Shown one piece after another: positions 10,589-20,227 of a DNA stretch of 64,000 nt (position 1 is its first letter; each line of letters opens with the position of its first letter). Position numbers and translations under genes: made by a program. Source of the DNA: Allobosea sp. 67-29 (GTDB taxonomy: Bacteria > Pseudomonadota > Alphaproteobacteria > Rhizobiales > Beijerinckiaceae). Where the stretch lies: NCBI RefSeq assembly GCF_001898115.1, contig NZ_MKSQ01000005.1, positions 124,001 to 188,000 on the forward strand, in the 5' to 3' direction. The notes under the pieces were generated by a model. It did no database searches, had not been told where the DNA came from, and worked only from the letters and a program-made list of their open reading frames with translations.

Positions 10589-10614
10589 GGGCGGCGGCAT
10601 CCGCGCCGCCGCCC
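10589..10614 (+). terminator. stem-loop between binding-protein and permease genes
   Basis: GGGCGGCGGC (10589-10598) pairs perfectly with GCCGCCGCCC (10605-10614) around a six-base loop. A weaker hairpin, GGCAGGC/GCCTGCC, lies just before it at 10559-10578. There is only a short pyrimidine tail (TTCCCT), so this looks like an attenuator or mRNA stabiliser within the operon rather than a full terminator. Confidence 0.5.
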
Positions 10615-10657
10615 TTCCCTGACCTGAGCATCGGGCCGGACATGGACTTTTAAGCTG

Positions 10658-11560
10658 ATGGACCTGCAACTCGCCCTGATCTTCCTGCAGCAAGGCATCG
10701 CCTCCGGCCTCGTCTCGGGCAGCGTCTATGCCCTGCTCGCGTTGGCGATCGTGGTCATCTTCAAGACCTCGGACGTGCCGAACTTCGCCCAGGGCGAGGT
10801 CTTCATGGCGGCCGGCTACGTCGCGCTCTATCTCTTCGTTTTCCAGCAGATGCCGATCTGGGTCGTGCTGCCGGCGACGCTCGTCGTCGCCTTCCTCGCC
10901 ATGGCGCTGTTCCGCCGCTTCGTGCTCGATCAGGTCGCGAAATCGGCCAAGGACCTCGTCTATCTCGTCATCGCCACCCTCGGCCTGTCCTATGTGCTGA
11001 AGGGGTTGGTGCGCCGCACGGGTTTCGGCGACACGCCGCGCTCCTTCCCGGCGCTGGTCCCGACCGACTCCATCATGATCGGCCAGGCCTCCGTCACGCT
11101 GCTCGACCTTGCCATCTTCGGCACCGCAGTCGTGGTGATGGCGGCCTTCTTCTGGATGTTCAACTACACCAAGATCGGCCGGGCCATGCGTGCCGTCGGC
11201 ATGAACCCGAAGGCCGCCCAGCTCGTCGGCGTCGACCTGCGCCGCTGCCATATGCTGATCTGGGGCCTCTCCGGCGTGATCTCCGCCATCGCCGCGCTGC
11301 TGATCTCGCCGAAGATCCTGATGACCGCCGACATGGGCTCCATCGTCATGCTCGCCTTCGCGGCGGCGATCGTCGGCGGCTTCTCCAGCCTGCCGGGCGC
11401 CGTGGTCGGCGGCTTCGTCATCGGCATCGTCGAGAATCTGGTCGGGCTGTTCATCTCCTCGCGCGCCATCGTGCTCGCCCCCTTCCTCGCCATCCTGATC
11501 GTGCTCGTCCTGCGCCCGCAGGGCCTGTTCGGCGGGAAGCTGACGATCAAGAAGGTCTGA
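10658..11560 (+). CDS. ABC transporter permease, LivH type
   Basis: An inner-membrane permease of 300 residues with about eight hydrophobic segments. The start LALIFLQQGIASGLVSGSVYALLALAIVVI and the motif PNFAQGEVFM are characteristic of LivH. The segment IGRAMRAVGMNPKAAQLVGVDLRR is the conserved cytoplasmic loop that contacts the ATPases. It pairs with the LivM-type permease encoded five bases downstream, and the two would form the membrane channel for the substrate delivered by the binding protein upstream. The cargo is unknown. Confidence 0.9.
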   Translation: MDLQLALIFLQQGIASGLVSGSVYALLALAIVVIFKTSDVPNFAQGEVFMAAGYVALYLFVFQQMPIWVVLPATLVVAFLAMALFRRFVLDQVAKSAKDLVYLVIATLGLSYVLKGLVRRTGFGDTPRSFPALVPTDSIMIGQASVTLLDLAIFGTAVVVMAAFFWMFNYTKIGRAMRAVGMNPKAAQLVGVDLRRCHMLIWGLSGVISAIAALLISPKILMTADMGSIVMLAFAAAIVGGFSSLPGAVVGGFVIGIVENLVGLFISSRAIVLAPFLAILIVLVLRPQGLFGGKLTIKKV

Positions 11561-11565
11561 AGCCC

Positions 11566-12549
11566 GTGTCGTCCTCTCCCCTCGCATCGGCGCCGGAGGG
11601 CCGGCCCGGCCTGCCGGGAGCCGCTCTCGGCGGGCTCGCCCTGGCCGCGCTCCTCGCCGTCGCCCTGCCGTTCTTCACGACCGGTTACGTCGTCTATATC
11701 GCCAACCTGCTGCTGGTCTTCGTGGTGCTCTGCCTCGGCCTGCACATCGTCATCGGCGAGACCGGCCAATTCTCGATGGCGCATGCCGCCTTCTACGGCA
11801 TCGGCATCTACGCGAGCGCGCTCGCCAACCGCGCGGTCGACCTGCCCTATCCCTTCGCCATGCTGTTCGGGGCGCTCGTCGCCGGTGCGGTCGGCCTGTT
11901 CATCGGGGCGCTGGCGCTGCGCATGCGCGACATCTATCTCGCGCTCGCCACCTTCGCCTTCGGCGAGGCGATGCAATGGGTCTTCGCCAACTGGGACAGC
12001 GTCACCAACGGCCCGAACGGCCTGCGCATCGCGCCCGCCCGCTTCGGCCCGCTCGAAATCCTCAGCGACAAGCAGGCCTATCCCTTCGTGCTGTTCTTCT
12101 GCCTGCTGGCGATCGGCTTCACCGTCGTGGTCTCGCGCTCGCGGCTCGGCCGTGCTTTCCGCGCGGTGCGCGAGTCGGAGGTGGCGGCGATGGCGATGGG
12201 CATCGACGTGCGCCGCACCCGCGTCATCGGCTTCGGCCTCTCGGCGGCGGTCGCGGGCTTCGCTGGCGGCATGTTCGGCCTGTTCCAGACCTTCATCCAC
12301 CCCGACAGCCTGGGCTTCCAGACCACGATCCTCGTGCTGACCATGGTCGTGGTCGGCGGCCTCGGCTCGATCTGGGGCGCCATCGGGGGCGCCATCGTCT
12401 TCGGGCTGATCTCGGAGGTGCTGCGCCAGGCGCCGCAATACCAGGAGATCATCTACGGCGCGATCCTGATGCTCTTCATGATGTATGCCCCGCACGGCCT
12501 TTTCGCCTTCGTCGGCGAGCGCATCCGGGAGGCGCGCCATGGCCGCTGA
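11566..12549 (+). CDS. ABC transporter permease, LivM type
   Basis: The second permease of the importer, 327 residues, with the family motif GETGQFSMAHAAFYGIGIY and the ATPase-contact loop SRLGRAFRAVRESEVAAMAMGID. The start is a GTG at 11566, five bases after the LivH stop; no closer ATG fits the hydrophobic N-terminus. Its 3' end overlaps the start of the LivG-type gene by 11 bases, so translation of the two is probably coupled. Confidence 0.9.
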   Translation: MSSSPLASAPEGRPGLPGAALGGLALAALLAVALPFFTTGYVVYIANLLLVFVVLCLGLHIVIGETGQFSMAHAAFYGIGIYASALANRAVDLPYPFAMLFGALVAGAVGLFIGALALRMRDIYLALATFAFGEAMQWVFANWDSVTNGPNGLRIAPARFGPLEILSDKQAYPFVLFFCLLAIGFTVVVSRSRLGRAFRAVRESEVAAMAMGIDVRRTRVIGFGLSAAVAGFAGGMFGLFQTFIHPDSLGFQTTILVLTMVVVGGLGSIWGAIGGAIVFGLISEVLRQAPQYQEIIYGAILMLFMMYAPHGLFAFVGERIREARHGR

Positions 12550-13328
12550 AGACATGGCCGCCGCCGCCGCGCCCTTCCTGAACGTCGAGGGCCTGACCAT
12601 CCGCTTCGGCGGGCTCACCGCGGTCGGCGGGCTCGACATGGCCGTGGCCAAGGGCTCGATCCATGCGCTGATCGGCCCGAACGGCGCCGGCAAGTCGACG
12701 ACCTTCAACTGCATCTCGCGCTTCTACACGCCGAGCGAGGGACGCATCACCTATGACGGGCGCGACATCACCCGCCTGCCGGCCCGCGAGATGGCCGGCT
12801 TGGGGATAGCCCGCAGCTTCCAGAACCTCGAGCTCTTCGCCGAGCTCACCGTCTTCGAGAACGTGCTGATCGGCGCGCATGTCCATGCCGGCCGGACCTG
12901 GCGCGACGCGCTCAGCGCCCGCCCGCGCGGCGTCGTCGAGGAGGTCGAGCATCTGATCGAGCGCACCGGCCTGACGGCTTACGCCCAGACCAAGGCGCGC
13001 AACCTCGATTTCGGCCATCAGAAGATGGTCGAGATCGCTCGCGCGCTCGCCATCCGTCCGAAGCTGCTGCTGCTCGACGAGCCTGCCGCCGGCCTGCGCA
13101 ACCGCGAGATCGCCGCGCTCGACACGCTGCTCTGCGAATTGCGCGAGCGCGACGGCCTCACCATCCTCCTGGTCGAGCACGTCATGCAGTTGGTCATGTC
13201 GATCTCCGACCGGATCACCGTCCTGAGCTTCGGCACCAAGATCGCCGAAGGCACGGCCGCCGAGGTGCGCGCCCATCCGGCGGTGATCGAGGCCTATCTC
13301 GGCCGCGAGGCGGCCCAGGAGGCAGCTC

Positions 13329-13336
<8 letters not shown>
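12539..13336 (+). CDS. ABC transporter ATP-binding protein, LivG type
   Basis: A 265-residue ATPase. Walker A is GPNGAGKSTT, Walker B is LLLLDEPAAGL and the switch His is in ILLVEHVMQLVM. The signature region is LDFGHQKMVEIARAL rather than the textbook LSGGQ; LivG proteins are often loose here. The ATG at 12539 overlaps the LivM gene, while the 3' end overlaps the LivF gene by eight bases, a typical translational coupling arrangement. With the LivF-type protein it would power the importer from the cytoplasmic side. Confidence 0.91.
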
Positions 13337-14042
<706 letters not shown>

Positions 14043-14074
14043 GCCGGGACGCGACACGGACAGGATTTCGGCTC

Positions 14075-14818
14075 ATGGCTATGCCGCAGGACAAACCCAT
14101 TGCTCTCGTCACGGGTGGTGCACGCGGGATCGGCCGGGCCATCGTCGAGCGCCTCTGCGCCGACGGGTTTTCGGTCGGCATCCTCGACCGCGAGGCGGAG
14201 ATCGCGACGGCTCTGGTGACGGAACTGACAGCCCAGGGCCATAGCGTCTTCTTCCAGCCCGTGGACCTTGCCGATCACGCTGGCCTTTCCGCGCTGGCGG
14301 AGCGCCTCCCGGTGGCGCAGGCTCTCGTCAACAATGCCGGCATCTTCGAGAACAAGCCGTTCTTCGATCTCGCCGCCAGCGATTTCACCCGCATGATGGA
14401 TGTGAACGTCACCGCGCTCTTCCTGCTCTCGCAGGCGGTGGCGCGGCGCATGGAAAAGGGCGGGCGCATCGTCAACATCGCCTCCCGCACGTTTCTGGGC
14501 GCCCGCAACCACGCCCATTACGTCGCCTCGAAGGCCGCCGTCGTCGGCCTGACGCGGGCGATGGCGATGGAGCTGCTGCCGCGCGGCATCGCCGTCAATG
14601 CGGTGGCGCCAGGTGGGGTCGCGACCGAGATGGTGGCGAAGCAGTCGGAAGAGGCACGCGCCGCCCTGCTCGCTCAGCAGCCGACAGGCGCGCTCGCGGC
14701 GCCCGAGGACATCGCCAACGCCGTCGCCTTCCTGGCCTCGCCGCGCACCAATTTCATCTACGGCCAGGTCCTGCTCGTCGACGGCGGCAAGTCGCTCGGC
14801 GGCGGCATGGGCGGCTGA
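14075..14818 (+). CDS. short-chain dehydrogenase/reductase (first of three)
   Basis: A classical SDR of 247 residues with a Rossmann fold. It shows the cofactor motif TGGARGIG (near 14-21), NNAG, and the catalytic Ser-Tyr-Lys set in IVNIASRTF and HYVASK. The dinucleotide preference is probably NAD(H), because an Asp (ILDREAE) follows the second beta strand. The substrate is unknown. It sits directly between the importer and the FAD-dependent dehydrogenase, four bases from the latter, so it is part of the same operon. The closest named families are 3-oxoacyl-ACP reductase-like and cyclic-alcohol dehydrogenases, which cannot be told apart by eye. Confidence 0.85.
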   Translation: MAMPQDKPIALVTGGARGIGRAIVERLCADGFSVGILDREAEIATALVTELTAQGHSVFFQPVDLADHAGLSALAERLPVAQALVNNAGIFENKPFFDLAASDFTRMMDVNVTALFLLSQAVARRMEKGGRIVNIASRTFLGARNHAHYVASKAAVVGLTRAMAMELLPRGIAVNAVAPGGVATEMVAKQSEEARAALLAQQPTGALAAPEDIANAVAFLASPRTNFIYGQVLLVDGGKSLGGGMGG

Positions 14819-14822
14819 GGGC

Positions 14823-16526
14823 ATGGCGATGAGCGAGAGCTTCGACGAAATCCGCGACGTCGTCGTGGTTGGCTCGGGCGCCGGCGGGATGTCGGCGGCG
14901 ATCACCGCCGCCAAGGCCGGGCTCGACGTGCTGCTGATCGAGAAGAGCGAATATGTCGGCGGCAGCACCGCCGTCTCGGGCGGCGCGATGTGGGTGCCGG
15001 AAAACCCGCATGCCGCCAAGGCCGGCCATGCCGATACCCGCGAAGCGGCGATGACCTATCTCGAAGCCGTGCTCGGCAACCGCCTGCGGCCGGACCTGAT
15101 GCGCGCCTTTCTCGACAACGGCCCCGAGATGGTCCGCTTCTTCGAGCGCGAGACGGCGCTGAAATTCGAGGCGCGAGCCTATTCGCCGGACTACCAGCCC
15201 GAGCAGCCCGGCGCCTCCAGGGGCGGGCGCACCATCGACCCCGCTCCTTATGACGGCAACGAGCTCGGCGCCGATTTCGCGCTGCTGCGCCCGCCGCTGA
15301 AGGAGTTCACCGTGCTCGGCGGCATGATGGTGAACCGCAAGGACATCGACGCGCTGGTCGGTCGCTTCCGCAGCCTCGCGAACTTCAGGCACAGCGCCAA
15401 GCTCCTGATCCAATACGGGCTCGACCGTCTGCGCCATCCGCGCGGCGCGCGTCTCCTGATGGGCAATGCATTGGCCGGGCGTCTGCTGAAATCGGCGCGG
15501 CTGGCCGGTGTCGATCTACGGACCAGGACGGCTGCCGGCTCCCTGATCGAGCAGCACGGCGCCGTCACCGGCCTCGTGGTCAAGGGCGCCCAAGGCGAGC
15601 GCCGCATCGGCGCGCGGCGCGGCGTGGTGCTGGCGAGCGGCGGCTTTCCGGCCAATGCCGCGATGCGGCGCGAGCACATGCCCCATGCCGAGGTCCATCG
15701 CTCGATGGCGCCGGTGACGGATACCGGCGACGGCATCGCTCTCGGCCTGTCCGTCGGTGGCGCCCTGCGCGACGACAATATCGGTGCCGCCTTCTGGACG
15801 CCGGTTTCCGTCCTGAAGAAGCCGGACGGCAGCGAGGTGCAGTTTCCGCACCTGATCCTCGACCGCGCCAAGCCCGGGCTGATCGCGGTCGACGGCAAGG
15901 GCAACCGCTTCGTCAACGAGGCGACCTCCTATCACGGCTTCGTCGAGGCGATGCATGCAGGCGGAGCCGTGCCCGCCTTCCTCGTCTGCGACAGCGCTTT
16001 CCTGCGCAAATACGGGCTTGGCCTCGTCCATCCCGGCCTCAAGACACCGAAGGCCTTCGTCGAGGCAGGCTATCTGTTCGAGGGCGACAGCATCGCCGCG
16101 CTCGCCGGCCGGATCGGCGTGCCGATGCCTGCTCTGGCCGCAGCCGTCGCGGGCATGAACGAGGCGGCGCGCTCCGGCGAGGATGCCGCCTTCGGCAAGG
16201 GCTCGAGCGAGTACAACCGCTATCTCGGCGACCCCAACAACAAGCCGAATGCCTGCCTCGGGCCGATCGAGACCTCCCCCTTCTACGCCGTGAAGGTCTG
16301 GCCCGGCGATATCGGCACCGCGACCGGCCTGACCTGCGATCCGCAGGCTCGGGTGCTCGGCCGCGACGAGCGCCCGGTCCCCGGTCTCTACGCCACCGGC
16401 AACGACATGAACTCGATCATGGCTGGCGCCTATCCCGGTGCCGGCATCACGCTCGGCCCCGCGCTCACCTTCGGCTTCATCGCCGGACGGGCGCTCGCCG
16501 CCGAGCCCGACCGCCTGCCGCGTTGA
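14823..16526 (+). CDS. FAD-dependent oxidoreductase, 3-ketosteroid dehydrogenase/fumarate reductase family
   Basis: A flavoprotein of 567 residues. The FAD-binding motif DVVVVGSGAGGMSAAITAAK is near the start (about 10-30), followed by the flavin-contact stretch YVGGSTAVSGGAMWVP. The C-terminus carries GLYATGNDMNSIMAGAYP and GAGITLGPALTFG, the second FAD site of the KstD group. Length and motifs fit 3-oxosteroid 1-dehydrogenase-like enzymes, which introduce a double bond next to a ketone. With SDRs on both sides, an alcohol could first be oxidised to the ketone this enzyme then desaturates. That order is inference, and a steroid substrate is not established. Confidence 0.83.
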   Translation: MAMSESFDEIRDVVVVGSGAGGMSAAITAAKAGLDVLLIEKSEYVGGSTAVSGGAMWVPENPHAAKAGHADTREAAMTYLEAVLGNRLRPDLMRAFLDNGPEMVRFFERETALKFEARAYSPDYQPEQPGASRGGRTIDPAPYDGNELGADFALLRPPLKEFTVLGGMMVNRKDIDALVGRFRSLANFRHSAKLLIQYGLDRLRHPRGARLLMGNALAGRLLKSARLAGVDLRTRTAAGSLIEQHGAVTGLVVKGAQGERRIGARRGVVLASGGFPANAAMRREHMPHAEVHRSMAPVTDTGDGIALGLSVGGALRDDNIGAAFWTPVSVLKKPDGSEVQFPHLILDRAKPGLIAVDGKGNRFVNEATSYHGFVEAMHAGGAVPAFLVCDSAFLRKYGLGLVHPGLKTPKAFVEAGYLFEGDSIAALAGRIGVPMPALAAAVAGMNEAARSGEDAAFGKGSSEYNRYLGDPNNKPNACLGPIETSPFYAVKVWPGDIGTATGLTCDPQARVLGRDERPVPGLYATGNDMNSIMAGAYPGAGITLGPALTFGFIAGRALAAEPDRLPR

Positions 16527-16539
16527 GAAAGGCATTCAA

Positions 16540-17160
16540 ATGAAGCTCTACCAGTCCGCCACCTCGCCCTTCGTCCTCAAGGTCCGGATCGCCGCCGCGG
16601 AGCTTGGCCTGCTCGACCGGATCGAGATGCTCGACGTCTCGCAGGATTACAAGGCCGGCGGACCATTGGCGCGCGAGCAGAACATCATCAAGACCAACCC
16701 GCTCGGCCAGGTCCCGACCCTGCTGCTCGAAGACGGCTCGACGATCGCCGATAGCCGCGTCATCTGCGAATATCTCGACCGGCTCGGTGGCGGCTCGCTG
16801 TTCCCGGCCGAGCCCAAGGCGCGCTGGAACGCCCTGACCGAACAGAGCTATGGCGACGGGCTTCTCGATGCGGCGCTCGCTGCGCGCTACGAAGGCCTCC
16901 TCCGGAGTGAAGAGCAGCGCTGGCAGCGCTGGATCGATGGCCAACTCGCCAAGGTCCATGCCACGCTCGACCTGATCGAGGCCAAGGCTGCCGGCTTCGA
17001 CGAGCGCGTCGATATCGGCACGATCACCTTCTATTGCGCGCTGGCCTATCTCGATCTGCGCTTCGCCGATCTGAACTGGCGGGACGGCCGGCCGCAGGCC
17101 ACGGCCTGGTTTGCCAAGATCGCCGAGCGCCCCGCCTTCGGTGGCCAGAAGCTGGGCTGA
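16540..17160 (+). CDS. glutathione S-transferase family protein
   Basis: A 206-residue GST with an N-terminal thioredoxin fold and a helical C-terminal domain. The start MKLYQSATSPFVLKVRIAA resembles the YibF group, with Ser9 as probable catalytic residue. NPLGQVPTLLLEDG and ADSRVICEYLDRL form the glutathione site. It lies 13 bases after the flavoprotein gene and 24 before the second SDR, so it belongs to the operon. Dehydrogenase plus GST is the logic of bacterial ether and dehalogenation pathways, but nothing in the sequence proves that here. Compare maiA, another GST in this window with a known role. Confidence 0.85.
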   Translation: MKLYQSATSPFVLKVRIAAAELGLLDRIEMLDVSQDYKAGGPLAREQNIIKTNPLGQVPTLLLEDGSTIADSRVICEYLDRLGGGSLFPAEPKARWNALTEQSYGDGLLDAALAARYEGLLRSEEQRWQRWIDGQLAKVHATLDLIEAKAAGFDERVDIGTITFYCALAYLDLRFADLNWRDGRPQATAWFAKIAERPAFGGQKLG

Positions 17161-17184
17161 GGCCACGGCGAGCAGGAGGCGGCG

Positions 17185-18015
17185 ATGGCTGCGAATTTCG
17201 GGCTTGCCGGCCGAACCGTCCTGATCACCGGCGGTGCCTCCGGCATCGGGCGGGAATGCGCGCTGGCGCTGGCGCGTGAGAGGGCGGCTGTTGCCATTGC
17301 CGACGCCGATGCGGAAGGCGCCACGGCGACAGTCCGCGAGATCGAGGCGCTCGGCGCCCGTGCTGTCGCGACGAGCTTCGACGTGCGCGATCCTGCTGCC
17401 ACCGACGCGGCGGTCGAGAGCATCGAGCGCGATCTTGGCCCACTCGACGGTTTGATCACCGCGGCCGGCATCTCCCGCCCTGCCCCGGCGACCGAACTCG
17501 CCGCCGAGAGTTGGGAGGCCGTGATCGGCGTCAATCTCTCCGGCACCTTCTATTCCTGCCAGGCGGCCGGCCGGCGCATGGTGGCGCGCGGGCGCGGCGC
17601 CATCGTCACGATCGGCTCGGTCTCCTCGCTCGGCGGTCAATCAGGTCGCGCACATTACTGCGCCTCGAAGGCCGGTGTCGTCGGCCTGACGCGCGACCTC
17701 GCCGTCGAATGGGGCTCGCATGGCGTCCGCGTGAACTGCATCGGCCCGAGCGCGACGGATACGCCGATGATCCGCCGCGGCATCCCCGAAAGCTTCGTCG
17801 CCGGGGTGATGGAGGATCGCACGCCGCTCGGGCGGTTGGCACAGCCTTCCGAAGTAGCCTCGGTCTGCCTCTTCCTGCTCTCGGACCTCGCGAGTTACGT
17901 CAACGGCGCGCTGCTCATGGCCGATGGCGGCGTCTCGGCCGGCTTCTTCACGCGCGGCCACGGCCGCGACTTCTCCTCGAAGGCCCTGCTGGCGCAGGGC
18001 GTCTACAGCGAATGA
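17185..18015 (+). CDS. short-chain dehydrogenase/reductase (second of three)
   Basis: An SDR of 276 residues. The cofactor motif is TGGASGIG (near 15-22), with an Asp-rich ADADAEG stretch suggesting NAD(H). The usual NNAG is replaced by TAAG (LITAAGIS), which loses the structural Asn found in most classical SDRs. The catalytic segment is SVSSLGGQSGRAHYCASK. A C-terminal extension of about 25 residues (GFFTRGHGRDFSSKALLAQG) goes beyond the usual end. The substrate is unknown; it is probably a secondary alcohol handled by the operon's product pathway. Confidence 0.84.
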   Translation: MAANFGLAGRTVLITGGASGIGRECALALARERAAVAIADADAEGATATVREIEALGARAVATSFDVRDPAATDAAVESIERDLGPLDGLITAAGISRPAPATELAAESWEAVIGVNLSGTFYSCQAAGRRMVARGRGAIVTIGSVSSLGGQSGRAHYCASKAGVVGLTRDLAVEWGSHGVRVNCIGPSATDTPMIRRGIPESFVAGVMEDRTPLGRLAQPSEVASVCLFLLSDLASYVNGALLMADGGVSAGFFTRGHGRDFSSKALLAQGVYSE

Positions 18016-18028
18016 TCGGAAGCCTAAG

Positions 18029-18799
18029 ATGAGCAAGCTCGCCCTCGTTACCGGTGCCGGGCGCGGAATCGGCGCCGCCATCGTCCACAAGCTCGCCGCC
18101 GATGGCTGGCGCGTCGCCGTCTGCGACCTGACCCGCGAGCCGGCGGCCGCCGTCGCTGCCGCACTGCCCGGCACCGGCCATAGCGGCTGGGCGGTCGATG
18201 TCTCCGACGAGGCTTCCGTGGACGCGCTCTTCGATGGGGTCGAAGCGGCCCACGGCCCGGTCACCGCGCTCGTCTGCAACGCCGGCATCCTGTTGATGGC
18301 GGCCGACGGCGAGCGGCCGACCATCTTCGACATGACGCTCGACGACTGGGAGAAGACCCATGCGGTCAACACGCGCGGCGTCTTCCTGAGCATCCGCGCC
18401 TATGCCCGCCGGCGCCGGGCGCTCCCCGTCGAGGGCGGCCGCGTCACCACGACCAGCTCGGTCGCGGCCGAGCTCGGCGGCTACCGCGGCTCGGCCAGCT
18501 ACATCTCGTCGAAATCGGCGATTCTCGGCTTCACCAAGGCGATGGCGCGCGAGCTCGCGTCGCTGAAGATCACCGTGAACTGCGTCGCGCCGGGCGTCAT
18601 TGATGCCCCGATGCTGGCGGCAGCAACGCCACGCTCGGCCGCGCCGGGCTCGATGGATACGCTGGCGCAGGCCGTGCCGCTCGGGCGGCTCGGGACGCCC
18701 GAGGATATCGCCGGGGCAGTCTCGTTCCTGCTCTCCGAACAGGCGTCATACATCACCGGCGCGACGATCGACGTGAACGGCGGCTATCGCATGGCTTGA
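18029..18799 (+). CDS. short-chain dehydrogenase/reductase (third of three)
   Basis: The last gene of the operon, 256 residues. It has TGAGRGIG (8-15), CNAG, and the catalytic set SSVAAELGGYRGSASYISSK. The loop before the catalytic Ser contains an unusual basic run, YARRRRALPVEGGRV. It starts 13 bases after the second SDR. Three SDRs in one operon suggest stereospecific handling of more than one hydroxyl, or both enantiomers of one. The function is otherwise unassigned. Confidence 0.84.
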   Translation: MSKLALVTGAGRGIGAAIVHKLAADGWRVAVCDLTREPAAAVAAALPGTGHSGWAVDVSDEASVDALFDGVEAAHGPVTALVCNAGILLMAADGERPTIFDMTLDDWEKTHAVNTRGVFLSIRAYARRRRALPVEGGRVTTTSSVAAELGGYRGSASYISSKSAILGFTKAMARELASLKITVNCVAPGVIDAPMLAAATPRSAAPGSMDTLAQAVPLGRLGTPEDIAGAVSFLLSEQASYITGATIDVNGGYRMA

Positions 18800-18808
18800 G
18801 CCGTCGCG

Positions 18809-18822
18809 GTGAGGCGCCTCAC
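18809..18822. repeat. perfect 14-base palindrome at the convergent gene ends
   Basis: GTGAGGCGCCTCAC reads the same on both strands and overlaps the stop codon of the luxR gene (18819-18821). It lies between the converging ends of the third SDR and luxR. With no loop it is a poor terminator by itself, and it might be a protein-binding site or chance. Confidence 0.35.
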
Positions 18823-19598
18823 ATCAGGATGCGCATCAGCTCGTTCTGCGAGGAAATGCCGAGCCTGGCATAGGCGCGCTTGCGATAGGTGAGCACGGTG
18901 TTGATGCCGACGCCGAGCTCGAGCGCGATACCTTCCGAGGTCAACCCGCTCGCGATCAGCGCGCAGACGTCCCGCTCCCGCGCGGACAGGCTGGGCGCGA
19001 CCGCAGCGAGCCGTGCCCGAAACGCCGGAAGCGTGCCGTCTCTGGCCGGCTCCTCCGCTTCGTAATGGCGCCAGAGGGCGGCCATCAGCAAGGGCGCGCT
19101 CTCGACGAGATGCGCGATCTCCTGGTCGCTGAAGCTCTCCTTGCGGCGGCGATAGATGCTGAGCCGCATCGTGTCGCCGCTGCGGCGCTGGATCAGCGAG
19201 AAGCGCTCCGACAGCCCGACCGAAAAATAGCATTCGCTGCGATAGGACGGGTTGGCGATGTCGCTCGCCCGCATCCTGACGCCCCAGCAATCGCGGCTGC
19301 CGGTGCCGTCGAGCTCGACCGTGTTGGCCGGGTCGGCGCGCCAGTGGCGGGAGACGTAGCGGCGCGCGACATCGAGCGCTGCCCGACCGGGCTCCTGCCG
19401 GTTCTCGGCGAGAAGCGTGTGGACGGCACCATCCGCCGCCGTCACGAAGGCGGTGACGATCTCCGTGCCGGTGAAGCGGCGTGCGATATCGAACAGCCCG
19501 GCCGAGAAACCGGGCCGGCCGACGCTCTCGATGACCTGCGGCATCGTCGCCAGGATACTGCTCGCGGCCATGGCCTGCTGAATGGCCAGAAGCTGCAT
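18819..19598 (-). CDS. LuxR-family transcriptional regulator
   Basis: A 259-residue regulator. The C-terminal GerE-type helix-turn-helix is clear: LSARERDVCALIASGLTSEG and VGINTVLTYRKRAYARLG near residues 200-250. The N-terminal 190 residues have no motif I recognise; there is no receiver phosphorylation site and no obvious acyl-homoserine-lactone pocket, so it may be a GAF-like ligand domain. A GGGAGG ribosome-binding site lies five bases before the ATG. It converges on the catabolic operon and could be a second regulator of it, besides GntR. Its own target is unknown. Confidence 0.8.
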   Translation of the reverse strand: MQLLAIQQAMAASSILATMPQVIESVGRPGFSAGLFDIARRFTGTEIVTAFVTAADGAVHTLLAENRQEPGRAALDVARRYVSRHWRADPANTVELDGTGSRDCWGVRMRASDIANPSYRSECYFSVGLSERFSLIQRRSGDTMRLSIYRRRKESFSDQEIAHLVESAPLLMAALWRHYEAEEPARDGTLPAFRARLAAVAPSLSARERDVCALIASGLTSEGIALELGVGINTVLTYRKRAYARLGISSQNELMRILM

Positions 19599-19726
19599 CT
19601 CAACCTCCCGCCGGCTTCTCTTTCAGCGCGGCGGCGGGCCGGCGGCGGAAGCCTTCAAGGCCAACAGCGATACCAGCAGCCGGCTTCGCATGCAAACTCG
19701 TGCGCAAGGCAGGCGGTGGTTCTGCT

Positions 19727-20197
19727 CTAGGCGATCGGCAGCCCCGGTTCGTCCTTGAGGTTCATCAGCGCGATCTCGGACTGCACCCGGCCGACCTGCG
19801 GATGCGGCAGCAGATGGCCGTGGATGAACTGCGCGAAGGCGGCCAGATCCCGCGCGACGATGACGAGCACATAGTCGGCATCGCCCGATACCGAGAAGGC
19901 CTGCCGGATTTCCTCGTGCCGGGCCAGGAAATCGGCGAAGGATTCGGCGTTCCTCTCGCTGTGCGACGACAGGTTGACGCGGGTGATCGCCTTGAGGCCG
20001 AAACCCAGCGCCGTGGCGTCGAGCTTCGCGGCATAGCCTGTGATCACGCCGCTCTCTTCCAGCCGCGCGCGCCGTCGCGAGCATTGCGAGGGCGAGAGGT
20101 TCACGATCTCGCCGAGCTCGGCATTGGTGAGCGCGGCATTGTCCTGCAACGCCTTCAGAATTGCGCGGTCGAACCGATCGATCTCGTTCTGCGGCAT
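19727..20197 (-). CDS. Lrp/AsnC-family regulator, likely of hppD
   Basis: A feast-famine regulator of 156 residues. The helix-turn-helix lies in DRFDRAILKALQDNAALTNA and LGEIVNLSPSQCSRRRARLE (about 5-45). The RAM ligand-binding domain follows, with GDADYVLVIVARDLAAFAQF. I chose the ATG at 20197 (MPQNEIDRFD); an in-frame start 60 bases upstream would cover the likely operator. It is divergent from hppD with 120 bases between them, so it probably responds to tyrosine, phenylalanine or a related keto acid and controls hppD. HppD-linked Lrp proteins are common in proteobacteria. Confidence 0.88.
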   Translation of the reverse strand: MPQNEIDRFDRAILKALQDNAALTNAELGEIVNLSPSQCSRRRARLEESGVITGYAAKLDATALGFGLKAITRVNLSSHSERNAESFADFLARHEEIRQAFSVSGDADYVLVIVARDLAAFAQFIHGHLLPHPQVGRVQSEIALMNLKDEPGLPIA

Positions 20198-20212
20198 GAA
20201 AGGCGCCTTCGA

Positions 20213-20227
20213 TGCACGGAATGTGCA
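20213..20227. promoter_or_regulatory. candidate Lrp operator
   Basis: TGCAC-N5-GTGCA is a perfect interrupted palindrome 16 bases upstream of the lrp start, in the gap shared with hppD. A further TTGCAA half-site occurs around 20252-20257. The 15-base length and symmetry fit AsnC/Lrp binding sites. It is predicted from position and symmetry only. Confidence 0.5.

Noticed and set aside
16540..17160. A LigE/LigF-type beta-etherase call for the GST
   Set aside because: Operon logic is suggestive, but the GST looks closer to the YibF group and no lignin-specific motif is visible, so only the family is called.
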